Source: Dendrocalamus latiflorus (taxonomy: Eukaryota > Streptophyta > Magnoliopsida > Poales > Poaceae). Taken from it: 64,000 bases of DNA. Under the pieces are notes generated by a model. It was not told the DNA's origin. It worked only from the letters and a program-made list of their open reading frames with translations, and did no database searches. The position numbers and the translations under genes were made by a program. Position 1 is the first letter of the stretch. Each line of letters starts with the position of its first letter. Shown here piece after piece: positions 11,398 through 22,643 of this stretch. The stretch covers positions 28,072,672-28,136,671 of the forward strand of contig CM029626.1 of NCBI GenBank assembly GCA_017311315.1. The letters run 5' to 3'.

Positions 11398-12855
11398 TAG
11401 TGATATGGGGGTGAGATCAAATTAGAAGGAGTAAGAGTTTGCGGTGGCTAAGCAGAGGAAGAACAGAGGAGGCATCGGGCGGAGCTTGGCCAACGGCGAC
11501 ACCGGCGGTTGGCGGCCGGGGTGGTGCCGATGACTGCTAACATGGGTGGCTCAGGGGGTAGGGAATCTTTGGGCGGCGGCGCGTTGGCTGGAGAGGCGGC
11601 GAGGTGGGCGGGCGGTGGAGCTAGGCGGCTGGCGGTGAGGGAGAAACAGGGCGCTGGTGGCCGGGAGGTTGGGGAGGAAAACTCGAGCGCGCCTAAGCAG
11701 GAGGGGGCGGAGGGAAAGCTTACCGACGGGTCGGCGGAGCCGGAGAGGGGCCATGGCGAGCCAACGGCGTGAGGCGGGGTCGGGCGGCAGTGGCACTCGG
11801 TGCCGGCGGCTTGGAGTGGGGGAGGAGCTCCGGCGGCAGTGGGAAACACTCCGGGGAGGCGTGTAGATGGTACCCGCAAGAGGAATTGGCCCGAGGTGCT
11901 CTGGAGGAGGAGTGGCGCCGGCGACGGCGTTTATGGCCGGCGACAGGGAAGAGCGTGATTCCGGCGAGCTCGGGCGGTGCTTTTGAAATTGGACCAGAGG
12001 GGAGATAAAGGGCTCTAGGGGGCACGTCGGGACGCGCTTGGCAAGGCGGGGCGTCGCCGAAAGGTCGAGAACGACGTGGAGGCGCTGGCGGGCGGCTTAC
12101 GGCACTGGGCGGCAGAAGGAGCAGGGAGGAAAGAGTGTGGCGCGGAAGGGTCTTATGGTCACCAGGGGGGAATGAAGAAACGGTGGGCGGTGCGGGGAAG
12201 ACCGGGGGCGGCGAGGAGGAATCGGTGGGCGGCGCAGTGCATGAAGGCCACGGGGAGGGGAGGAGCTGAGCACAGCAGAGAAGGCGCGGGCGCACGGGCG
12301 AAAAGAAGGAGCGGGCGGGCGCGGAGTGGAGCGGGGCCGGCTGTCAGTGGGAGAGACGCGGGCGGGGGCGCGGGCTCACTTGGCAGTGAGGAGGCAGAAA
12401 GGGGAAGGTGGAGCTGGGCCGGGCCGTTCCAGCCGGCCTGGCTTCATCTCACTCTTTTTTTGGCACTAAATTTTGTAGGTGCAAAATTTGAGTATGTCTA
12501 TTTATATATATTTATATATATATATATATATCTATCTATATATGTTGGTATTTTATTTACTTGCTACTATTGCTATTTATGCCATTATTTCTAAAGGATG
12601 ACATTTTATATTTAAGTCAATTTTCTCTATTATTGCTACTATTGCTATTCTGGATCATGTTTTCATATTCTTATTTTAAATTTTAATTCTCTATTATTTG
12701 AACATGTTTGTTCCTTTCTTGAAATTTTACTTTTTGGAATTCCCAACCAAATTTCAGAAGAATACCTTAACTCCAAATTCAAATACAACATATTGCAAAA
12801 ATAATTCAAAAGCCTCACACTTTTTAAATTTAAATTTTCATGATGTTACAGTGGA

Positions 12856-15073
12856 TGCTTCCTCATGTCCTCATAGAAATCATATCCTAGACCCTGATTA
12901 AATATGCAAATCTTAGATTGGTCTAGAATAAGATTTAGCTTCTTCTTGCGTCCTACAAATCTCTCGAGAGTGTTCATAAGATACTGAAACTACCGAAAGA
13001 GAGAGGTGCAAGAAGAGCAGAGGGAAGAAGGAACAGCAGAAGGTAAGGGAGTAGAAGAAGAACCAATAGCAGAGGAACGAATGGCTTGTGCACGCACAGC
13101 CAACTCAGAAGGGACAGTCCTACTGCTAGCCAATTGGTTCACGTCGCTAGGCATCTCTACCAAACCCTCATGCTTCTTCCCAACAGCACACACATTACAA
13201 GCAGGAAGTGGCTTCTCTAGAAGGTCCTTAGTTAGCTTCACACACTTTTCATCCAAAGCAATCAAGTCATATTTTAGTTTGTTACAATTAATTCATGGTG
13301 AGCTAACAGGGTCCTTAGAAGCAAATTGAGCTAATCTGTTGTTATCATCAACTAATTCTTGAAACTATTTGGAGACAGATTCAAGTTCAGCAGTAAGCTT
13401 GGGACAATTCACACATGAAGCAATAGGCTCAAGTAGAAAAGCTTGTAATTCAGCAATTTTATGATTTGCCTGTTTTAGGTTCATCTTCAAATTATTGCAG
13501 CTTTCACAAGTCTCGGGCAGATCGAGCAACATGGTATAAAGACCTCTAAACGCATTGTCCTTATCCTCACATGAGGTGCAAGACATAGCCTCAACAGTAG
13601 TAGATGAAGGAGGCACTACCCTACTCATCTCTAGCTCAGCAAGAAGACTAATATTCTCCACCTTAATCATGTCAAGCTCAGAAGACAAACTATCATGAGA
13701 GGTCCTTAATTTCTCCATGTCACCAAGCAGAGCAGTACATACATCACAATCGTCACGGGAGGGAGCATATCTATGTGAAGTAAGCTCCCGTGACAAGCTT
13801 TCTACTTCCTTCTCCAACTCGCTAACCCTAGCTCTAGATCTAGCATGGAATTTACCTAGCTTAAGAAAGGCATCATTAAGCTGGTCGTAGGAAGGGTATA
13901 CCTCGTCGGAGTCAGAGTACAGCTCGCTGTCGCTCACTTTGCCCTCAAGAGCAATGAAGCACATGCCGAAGAAGTCGTCACCTTCTTGGGGTCTTGCTCG
14001 TCCGTCCCATCGTCGTCACTCCACCCCTCCACCTCGCTAAGGTCGAGGTCGTCGAAGGCGGTGAGGATGCGGTGGAAGAGCTTCTTAGCTTTGCCAAGGT
14101 CGCGGAACTTCTTCTTGCCTTGGGCATGAGTTGAAGGCTTCTTGTTGCGGTTCTTGTTGATGTAGTCATTATTGCTCACACCGCCGTAGTCGCCCTTGCC
14201 CTTCTCCAGCTTGGGGCAGTTTGCCCGAATGTGGTTGGGGCCACCACACTCGAAGCAGATCACGGGTCCTCCTCTATTTCTGTCCCTCCTCCTCTTGTAA
14301 GCATGAGAAAATTTTCTGGCTAGAAGAGCTAACTGGTCATCTGCAAGCTGCTCTAACTGATCATTAGTTATGTCACAGAGAGCAGCAAGAGAGAAACCAC
14401 AAAGCGACTCGGAAGAAGGGCCAGAAGTGGGATCGGTGACTAAGGCCATCGACTGCGACTTCGACCTACGAGAGACTATGTCAATCTCGTGAGTCTTGAA
14501 GCGTGAGTACAATGCATCAAGAGTCAAGGTCGAGAGATCGGTGGTGTCCTTGATGGTAGTCACCTTCATCTCCCAAACACGCAAATCAAGCGCCGTGAGC
14601 ATCTGACGAGTGTTGTCTGAGTCGGGGTATGTGAGACCGACCGCTCAGAGGTTGCTCAACATCTTGTGAAAACGAGCAAAGCACTCATCGAAGGACTCAC
14701 CAGTGAGCATTTCAAACTTGTTGTAATCTCGCTTGAACTGGTCCTGTCGAACCATCTTAATCTGGGTGGTGCCCTCATGGTATGCATCGAGGGTCTCCCA
14801 GATGTCGAAGGCCGACGACAGATGAGAGATGCGATCGAACTCACTTCTGCTCAACCCCTGGATTATGATATTCCTTGCCTTCACATTCGCCTCAACATCA
14901 AGCATGTTTCCAGCGTTGATGTTCTCATCAGCAGGAACAACATATTGTACTTTGACCTTACGCCAGATGGCGCAGCCCTGAGCCTGGATGTAGGTCTCCA
15001 TCCGGCTCTTCCAGAAGGGATACTCGATCCCATCGAAGACCGGGGGCTTGGTCGAGTACTTGTCTGTCGCCAT
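12856..15073 (-). pseudogene. Copia element 1 gag (broken)
   Basis: The minus-strand start ATG at 15073 lies 40 bp inside the primer site and opens MATDKYSTKPPVFDGIEYPFW, the usual start of copia gag. The UBN2-type gag region follows (FDIWETLDAYHEGTTQIK), then a CCHC knuckle CFECGGPNHIRANCPK near 14200-14260, then a long acidic and coiled-coil part (13365-13964). Gag packages the element's RNA into particles. An in-frame stop lies at about 14643, and a 1-bp shift near 13970 moves the coiled-coil part to another frame. Further frame changes occur around 13365 and 12990. Past 12856 the frame resumes at 7660 and then at 4337, beyond the two solo LTRs. Confidence 0.85.
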
Positions 15074-15112
15074 GGCTCTAGAGACCGGTTAAGATCTACG
15101 AGGAAGAGCTAA

Positions 15113-15129
15113 CCGGCTCTGATGCCAAT
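15113..15129 (-). other. Primer binding site of copia element 1
   Basis: The minus strand reads ATTGGCATCAGAGCC directly after the LTR end, a one-base variant of the TGGTATCAGAGC site complementary to initiator Met-tRNA. It fixes the element's orientation and the LTR edge at 15130. Confidence 0.85.
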
Positions 15130-15392
15130 TGTTGGATCGATATTGACGACAGAGGGGGAGTGAATGTCGACTTTTTTTAAAAAAATTATCCCCGTAAAAT
15201 CTCCTCTTAAAGAATCTCCTCTTCAATAGCTATGAAGAGCTATGAAGAAGAGTTCATAAGCTCTCTGGAGATCTTGCAAAGCACAGAAGAGAGAAGAGGC
15301 AAAGAAGAATCAATCAAAACTAAAGAACAACAACAAAAACGAGAAAGATCAAAACCTGAACAGAGGATGGCCGGTCAGACCGCCGCTAGAGG

Positions 15393-15625
15393 CACTACAA
15401 GAGATGTGGCATTTTGTGACATATATTACATGACAAAAGGTCAAAACGCCACTAAATCATCCAGTTTATGACGTTTTTTTATGAGCATTTCTACTTAGTG
15501 ACAAAAAAAATTACATGTCACAAAAAATGTCGTGCAACTAGCCCAATCTCATCCAGTGACGATATTGCTATGTCAGGAAGTCTAATTTACAAATGTCATA
15601 AATCTATGACAGAGATTGTGCGTCA
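15393..15625. repeat. Left subterminal repeat zone of the CACTA element
   Basis: Short words such as TTTGTGACAT, TGACGATATT and ATGTCATAAATC recur in both orientations next to the terminal repeat. In CACTA elements such zones bind the TNPA-like protein. The function here is inferred from the family. Confidence 0.55.
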
Positions 15626-16418
15626 CAATATTTTATTGAATTTTTTTAAATATTGTTGTCCATGTTGTCCATATACCATTTTTCCCCACGTGGTCTTGGA
15701 TAAAATTTCGTATGTGCTGGGTATATTTCTGTAATTTTTTCTCCATATACTATAAAATTTCGCGGGTATATTTCTGTAATTTTGAATAAAAAATAGATTA
15801 TTCGTACCAAAAATTCCATCTGCGAATGCGTATGTGCTGGGCGCGGTGCTAGGCAATCCTCCCACACCGCCGACGCTACTCCATCCACCACCGACGCTAC
15901 TCCCACTGCTCCACCACCGGCGCGACACCTTTCCTCGCTCACCAAGCGCCGCCACCCCGACTTCTTCCTCTTCACCGCCGGCGTCTCCACCGACACCTCC
16001 GGCGACATCTCCACCACCACGGCGCCGTGGCGTTCTTCACCGACGATCTACTTCACCGGCGACCTCTCTATCTCACAGACGGCTTCATCACCTCTACACC
16101 GAGGCTTCTTCTTCTTCAACCCCTCTTCGGTTTCCCCTGCTTCCTCTTCACTTCGGTTAATCCCAAACCCTTCTTCCTTTCTCTTCATGCTGTTCTCAAT
16201 TACTCAATTACTGTTCTACTAAATTACTCTTTGTGATTGTTAATTTCTATTGCACTGTTAATGTCAACTTGTGAACTGACAATGTTAATCTGTGATCTGA
16301 GATTGTGATGTGCTCACTGAGATGTATGCACTGTGCTTATGTTCAGTTTGTGATCAGTGCTGTCTAGAGTTTGTGTCGTGTGCTTGTCCTGTTGTCAAGC
16401 GCGGAGAAGCTCGTGAAG

Positions 16419-19400
16419 ATGGCTCCTGGTCAGAAGGTGGCGAACCAGCCCTCAACCAGGCGTCAACAACCAGAAGGTAACTCACGTTCACTGCCCCCTC
16501 TTGATTTGAGCTGGTCTCTGTCTCTCTGAGCACCGTGGCTAGCCGCCCGTTCCTATTCGGCGTCCCCGCAAATGAACAGGTTTGCTGAGAAGTGATTGGC
16601 AGTTTGGAGAAATTAAAGGAGGCGATAGATATTGAGCCATATTTGGACTGAATGTTTAGCACGTTAGCCAGCCCATCTCGTAGTTTATTTAATCGTAAGT
16701 CATAGACGCTATCCAGAATACCAGTTGTATGCTTGTTACATGACACTGGATCAGTCACATGTCTCAGATTTCTTTTTTCTCCATCATTTCTTAAAATACT
16801 GTTAGTGGCTTTCAGTTTGAGCCGCATGATTGTATAGCTGGTATTTAGGTGGTACATTTTTGTTTCTCCAGTACTGCTGTGGGTTCTAAGTGCATTGTTC
16901 ATATAGTTTAGTGAGCTGTTCTCCAGTACTGACGCACCAAAAATTATATCCCTACTGCTTCATTACTCTTTATCTATAGTGGTACTGCATCTGCTATTTA
17001 GTGAGCTGTTTTCATTTTGTTGCTTCTATCTACTCAACAGTCAACAACTGCTATCTTATTGTTGTTGTTCGATACTTAAACACCATTTCCACTGATGTGT
17101 GGTTTCTTTTTCTCGTGAGTTCAGAACAACCAATGACTGAATATGAGAGGTCGAGGATGCAAAACTTGATGCTGAACAATCAGAAGTTCCGTGCTCTTGG
17201 ATTAGGACCGTTAACTTCAATTATGAACGTCACAAGAACAAAGCCCACGGTTGCTGCTCGTGAAGACTCCGGCTCACTGTATCAACCTGGAGATGAGGAC
17301 GACATTGAACAAGGAGTAGTTGATAAGGTATATGCAATGTTCCATGATGATTACTCATTTGTGTTAATTATGCAGAATTATTTGTTTGGTTCTAATTTCT
17401 TTATCATGTAGGAGGCCATGCAGGACTTGGAACCTGAACTTAGCAAGAGTTTGGCACAGAACGTCTCCATCCCTACCGGAGGATCAGTAACATCAAAAAG
17501 AGTGATGGCACTTCAGGAGCAAGACCGACCAACAAGATTGACTAGGCAGAGGATAAGGGAATTATCTTCAGCTCATGAAGATGGCCATGTGCCAACAGTA
17601 GACCCACAAGATGGTTCCACAGAAGATGCATCGCTAGCTGCCAATGCTCATATCCAATCCAACGACCAGGACAACATGTCTAATGAAGGCAAGTGATTGT
17701 AGCTCCTCTCCACTATTAATGATTCACATATTCTCATTTTTGGTCTACGATTTGCATCTAATTGCTTCCCAAATTGCATGATAGATCAATGTACCCGCAA
17801 AACACATGTAGGCAGAGGTTTGGACAGGCTTTCTAGAGGGTTAAGCAGCAAGATCCCAATACACATAGCCGAAGGAAACCTACGGCCAGAGGCACCTTTG
17901 CAAGCTGCAAAACTAGCATCAGAAGCTAGCATTATTCTATGGGACAAAATCCCAGTTCTCCCTCACTGGAAGGACTATAAGAAGGATAAGGCTCTTGTTA
18001 CAGACTATGTGGGAAAAATTGCTGTAAGTACCCCACTAACAGTTAGATTTCTATCTTGATGTTTTTATGGCTCTTTCTAGATTTAAGAACTAAAAGATGG
18101 CAAGATGATTGTGCGGCTATAGCTACTTGCATTTTTAGAAATTTAATTGGTGTCTGTCCTTTGTCAATTATTTTAGTGATCTTGGTTCAATTGGTGTATT
18201 TTTTCCTTGCTGTTCATACAATCTGGCATGTGAACCTAGAACCTGTAAGCTGATGAACCTAGAACTTGATTCAATTGGTCTATTTTAATTGCTACTTGCA
18301 TTTTCCTTCCTGCTCATACAAGTCTACTCCTTATTTAGTCAAATAGGCTAATGAGTTGTTAATTAGTTTCTACACTCCTAGAACTTGCTACTACAGGTTT
18401 ACTGTTTTTTCCTATGATATTTATTTTGTCTTGTTACATGGTGGGTCTCTACTTGTTGCTTGCTGCTGCTGCACACTCCCAGAACATGCTTTGAGGGCCT
18501 TTAAACCATTTGTTCATGGTCTTGACCAGAGTCAATTCACCATTGACACAACCACTAAGCCGGTGAAAGATGCATGCACCGATCTGCTCAAAAAAGGACA
18601 GCGGCAGATGAGATACCTGCTGAAGAAGAAATACTTCAATGGGATACCAGCAAACCAAGTGAGAACAACGTCACCATTGCCCACTATGACTGACATGCAG
18701 TGGAAGATACTCGTGGACATGTGGTCTACCCCAAAGCACAAGGTATCCGTCCTAAATATCTCTCACACATGTTGCCTTAAAGAAAATGAATTAGCTGTCC
18801 TACTAATGTATGTTTGCCTTTATATAGGAAAAATGCCTGAAAAACAAAGATAGCCGTGAGCTAGTTCAATACCAGCAGAAGACGGGATCTCGGTGCTACG
18901 TTGCTCAATGCTATGTCACGGTACCAGTTCTTTCTCTTCTTTCTTTTCTTCCTCTACGACTTTACTATATTGTTCTTGAATATGTCCATTTCTCAATGGC
19001 ATGTTTCGTGATAAAAAATGTCCATTTCTGTGATGAATCAAGATTTAAATATATGAACAAGCTCAATTACATGTTTTGTGATCAAGAGGTGTCCTTTTCT
19101 GTCATGAATCAAGATTTTAATATATGAACAAGCATTGTCCTGAGATGCTGCTGCTATGATATTTTAATCACATGCCTTTAATTACATGCGAATGGATATC
19201 AGTTTGCTCACAGTAACCACTGATACGGGCAAAACTGTCTTGTTTTTTGGGGTAACCAGAAAGCTTGATATCTCCCTCAATGGTTCCACTTGTCTTTCTT
19301 CCTGCCAGTACATCCATTAGAGTGGTCTTTCCAGCTCCACTGACACCAACTAATGCAGTCAAAACACCAGGTCTGAATGCACCACTAATATCAGATAGTA

Positions 19401-20790
19401 GCTGGAGGCGACTTTCTGCGAATCCTTGTGCCTTCATTTCCTACAAAACAAGATTTAGCATTTCAAGTCCGTATCTGAACTGTATTCCTTGATTCAAGCA
19501 GTAATTGCTACTAGCTTAATTCAACAATGATTATTACATGACTCCAATTAGTAATGTCCCAGATAGATAAGGCCATAAGGGGCAAATACTTATCTATAAG
19601 AGGAATCAAGTCAAGCTAATTTCAACTCCAGCTATGATGTGTCTCATCAACTTTGCACAATTTGGTTATGTTAAAAAGTTAGTATATCTTTGTAGAATAT
19701 CAACTTGCAGCAGGCATGTCGACATAGTAGTTCATGTGGTTGAAAGAAAGTGAAAGAGGCTGGAATGGCAAGACCATTCATGTCTGGGTTCTGCTGTTTG
19801 CTGCTCCATTTGTACCTAACATAATTATGTGGACGCAGGATAAATTACGAGATGGTACATACATAGAAAGATTAAAAATAGTAAACAAATCTGTATGCTT
19901 CATGGTGCTTAAACATACTAGTGTGAACTGTATATAAGAATAAAGCCATGACATAAAATAGGGCCTGTTTGCAATGTAGGATTCTCATAGAATTTCATAA
20001 GAAACCAAACATCCAGTGAGAGTGGATGTTTCCTTTCCAAATGGGACCTTATTGAAAACATCTAGGAAAACATGAACAATTTGATATAAATCAAGCTGAG
20101 ATAACCAATATGAATTGAAGATGACGTATGAGACACATTTGCTGCTTTCTCACCATGGGTAACCTCGGACATTTCAGTTGTTTAATTGGCTATTTGTGTG
20201 ATTTCAGAAGCAAACTAAATATAAGGATTCGCTACCAACTACAATTGATCTTTTCAAGGACACCCACTGCAGCATCAAGACAGGATTTTCTGAGAACACA
20301 CGGAATGCTATTGTGAGTACCTGTTCATCTTCTCTTTTTAATTATGATGAACAGTTGGGATACAAGAAACTAATTGCTTTTTTGCTATTGCTAGGCTCAA
20401 ATGGAGGCCATTGTTGCTGAACCACCACAAGATGGGCAAGATCCGAAGACCCCTACCCAAGCTGTAGCTCAAGTGCTGCCAAAATCAAACTTTCTTGAAA
20501 ATGTTGGCATGCGAGATGCAGCATTGAAGAAAAGTGCCAAACCTGCTGCAGTGAATGTCCGTGTACAAGAGCTTGAGAGTGAGCTGCATGCTGAGAAGCA
20601 AGGATCAGCAGAACTTCGAGTGAAGTTGGATGTTCTGGAGAAGAAATTTCAGGATCAGGAAGATGTAACAAGGAAGCAGGAAGAAGAAACTGAGAAGCTA
20701 AAGAAGAAAGGAAGTGAGATCCAAGGTTTCCTTCGGTCGTTCACTTCTTTGTTTGGTGGCAGTTTTGCACCATCTCCTGGTCCGCAGTAA
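16419..20790 (+). CDS. CACTA transposase-associated protein, Transposase_24 (Ptta/En/Spm) type, eight exons
   Basis: I read exons at 16419-16476, 17125-17327, 17412-17688, 17785-18023, ~18490-18742 (start uncertain), 18828-18920, 20208-20312 and 20395-20790. Phases agree at every junction I could test, except the unsettled start of exon 5. Exon 3 appears to use a GC donor (GCAAGT at 17689). The middle exons carry the family's typical DLLKKGQRQMRYLLKKKYF, MTDMQWKILVDMWSTPKHK and YQQKTGSRCYVAQCY strings. The last exon starts AQMEAIVAEP and ends in a ~60-residue coiled coil (VQELESELHAEKQ... to EETEKLKKKGSE). Proteins of this group are thought to bind transposon ends as DNA-binding partners of the main transposase. 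The reading frame looks largely intact. The sixth intron (18921-20207) hosts the ABC-transporter fragment. Confidence 0.75.
19168..19785 (-). pseudogene. Captured PDR/ABCG transporter gene fragment
   Basis: On the minus strand, exon 19440-~19190 encodes EMKAQGFAESRLQLL, then the Walker A region GVSGAGKTTLMDVLAGRKT, then SGYPKKQDSFARISGYCEQ, a close match to the second nucleotide-binding domain of plant full-size PDR (ABCG) transporters. Upstream, 19785-19709 encodes MVLPFQPLSLSF and NHMNYYVDMPA, the segment that precedes it in the family. The two are joined by an intron (19441-19708) with a GC donor and a TAG acceptor, so the capture was of genomic DNA. A TGA stands just before MVLPF, and the fragment ends just after DIHS. 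It lies antisense in an intron of the CACTA gene and is too short to make a transporter. Confidence 0.85.
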
Positions 20791-21319
20791 GTTCTCAAAC
20801 TTACTCTTGGTGCAATTTTGGTGAGTGTTAGGCTTTTTGGGTGCAATTTTGGTGATCGAAGTTCCTGATACTATTCTGGTGAGTGGTGACTGTGAGCTGT
20901 GACTGCATGTTGTGAAATTGGCAAGCTCCAATAGCAAGCTAACATTTGAGACTTATTTTACATTTATGTTGAATTTGGTGATGGATGGCTGAGACTTGTT
21001 CATTTCATACTTGGTCTGTATTTATGCTGAATTTGGTGATGGATGACATGTGAGACTTGCTGTAATGGTTATAAAATTGCAATCATATGTTGCTGGATGA
21101 TATTGCAATGTGTATCTATATGTTGTTGGATGATTAGAATCTGATTTTTGTTTCATAATGCAATTGTTTGTGTTTGGGCTGACCAAAGTGCAATCTGGTC
21201 CAGCTTAAATTGGTTCATGGCTGGGAAACAAAATGTGTGGCCTAGCCCACAAAAATTGTGCCGTGGGCTGATTGTTGAGTGGGCTGGACTGTATTGAATA
21301 ATGGGTTGAAAAAAATAAT

Positions 21320-21629
21320 TTTATGACGTTTTCATGATCTGCCAACTCAGCGTCACGTTAGAATTCGATCCTATGTGGCATTTGCCTATGTGGTAGGGTC
21401 CAAGTATTCGTGACGTAAAAACAAATGTCATAAATCTTTGTGACGTAAAAACCGATGTCATAGATTTGTGACGCGAAAAAATACAAACGTCAAAAAATGT
21501 CATTCGTGACGCGCATTTTTTGACGTGAGCATTTTTGTCATGCAGATGTCATAAATGGTGAACTATGACATAAATTCCATATATTATGACAGAAATGAAA
21601 TGTCAAAAAATGGCACATCTCTTGTAGTG
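21320..21629. repeat. Right subterminal repeat zone of the CACTA element
   Basis: TGTGACGTAAAAACAAATGT, TGACGTAAAAACCGATG and TGTGACGCGAAAAA repeat in tandem at ~30-bp spacing between 21405 and 21530, followed by inverted partners (GTCATAAA, TATGACA) up to the terminal repeat. The words match those at the left end in reverse, as expected for transposase-binding subterminal repeats. Confidence 0.65.
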
Positions 21630-22633
21630 AGGGCCGGTCTGACCGGTGACTCAAGGCCGGTCTGACCAGTTCCTTATGGCCAGTCTGACCGGTGGCTTCT
21701 TGCCGGTCCGACCGCAGGCCATTCAGCGGTATGATCGCCCATCGAGGTTCAGAGCTGACAGCAGAGAGGCAAATTCAAACAACTACTTCCAGATTCCATA
21801 CTGTAGATAAATTGGAAGTTGCTTATGGTTTTTCTCAGCCCAGAACTGCAAGAAAATAACCACAATAGCAAGAGGAGCCTAGGGATCAAGAGAATCCATC
21901 TCAAAACCAAGAATTGAGGAGATTCCCTAAAATCTGAAAATTCATCACGAGCTGGACTAAAACTCAAATTGCCATCTAGCCTTTGATCCTTTGGCCATGA
22001 AACTTTGAGAAAAGCTAATTAATAGCCTCTGGACTTTAGATACCAAATTTCATGCCATCTCAGGAGGGGAATCAAGATTCTCACCAAAACCCTAGAAATG
22101 AAAAGGAAGAACATAGGAGCCCAAACCGCAAAAACTGGGATTAAACAAGGTTTGCTCTTAGGATTGACTAGACAAATGGCTTTAGAACATCTCCTACATC
22201 ACAGCAACCCATTTTGCTACTTCTCAGCAAGAAAGAACTCAAAAACAAAAACTTGCAGAATCTTGCACAGAGAAGAACGAAGAACAGAACCACAGAGGGA
22301 AGCAAAGAACTCAATCAAACTCAAACAAAGCCATCTCAGATTGATATTGAGGATGAGAGATACATAATTACAAAGAGTATCAACTCATATCATCCCTACA
22401 ATCCCATACATGCTTGGAATGATCAAGAACTCATCTCATCTCTCAGCCACTCTCAGGGAGACAAGAAGAACACACACAGAGGGGATACAGAGAACGAAGG
22501 AGACACACTCTGCCTCTCCCAACCACTAAAGCCTAAAGCAAAACAACTTCTCCAAAGGCCATTTTGACTAAAGCAAACCCTAACAACTCCTTAAAACCCT
22601 AGAATCCATGCAGCCACAAGGAGACATCCCCTC

Positions 22634-22643
22634 CTTATATAGC
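22634..22643 (-). promoter_or_regulatory. TATA box of copia element 1, 5' LTR
   Basis: The minus strand reads GGCTATATAAGG. This would be the genomic promoter of the copia element, and the CACTA insertion lies downstream of it within the LTR. Full-length copia transcription would therefore have to cross 6.2 kb of CACTA. Confidence 0.5.

Larger units (their letters stand above)
7661..12850 (-). repeat. Gypsy-type solo LTR 2, opposite orientation
   Basis: The plus strand starts TGTCAGACCC and ends CATGATGTTACA, flanked by GTGGA at 7656-7660 and 12851-12855. Read on the minus strand it starts TGTAACATCATG and ends GGGTCTGACA, the same design as the other two long LTRs. It is 5190 bp, longer than its relatives (3.3 and 3.7 kb), so it may carry a further insertion, most likely somewhere in 10140-11450. 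It holds a GC-rich block (11450-12430), an ACAT/AT microsatellite and a tRNA-like patch. The open frames in the GC-rich block are low-complexity (Arg, Pro, Ala, Gly) on both strands and I do not call them genes. Confidence 0.8.
15393..21629 (+). mobile_element. CACTA (En/Spm-type) transposon, non-autonomous
   Basis: The terminal inverted repeats start CACTACAAGAGATGTG and end GCACATCTCTTGTAGTG, with the 3-bp target duplication AGG at 15390-15392 and 21630-21632. Three-bp duplications and CACTA ends define the superfamily. The subterminal zones carry repeated TGTGACGTAAAAA and ATGTCATAAA words. Inside is one spliced gene of the plant Ptta/En/Spm transposase class, but no second gene with the catalytic TNP2/Transposase_21 type domain, so it probably needs helper enzyme. 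It carries a captured host gene fragment. The length is 6237 bp. Confidence 0.9.

Noticed and set aside
11448..12594. Overlapping open frames on both strands, up to 191 codons
   Set aside because: GC-rich low-complexity sequence inside solo LTR 2. All frames are Arg/Pro/Ala/Gly-rich with no domain, and such blocks also occur in the other long LTRs.
13006..13329. 107-codon plus-strand frame
   Set aside because: Antisense of copia gag; the minus-strand reading matches the family.
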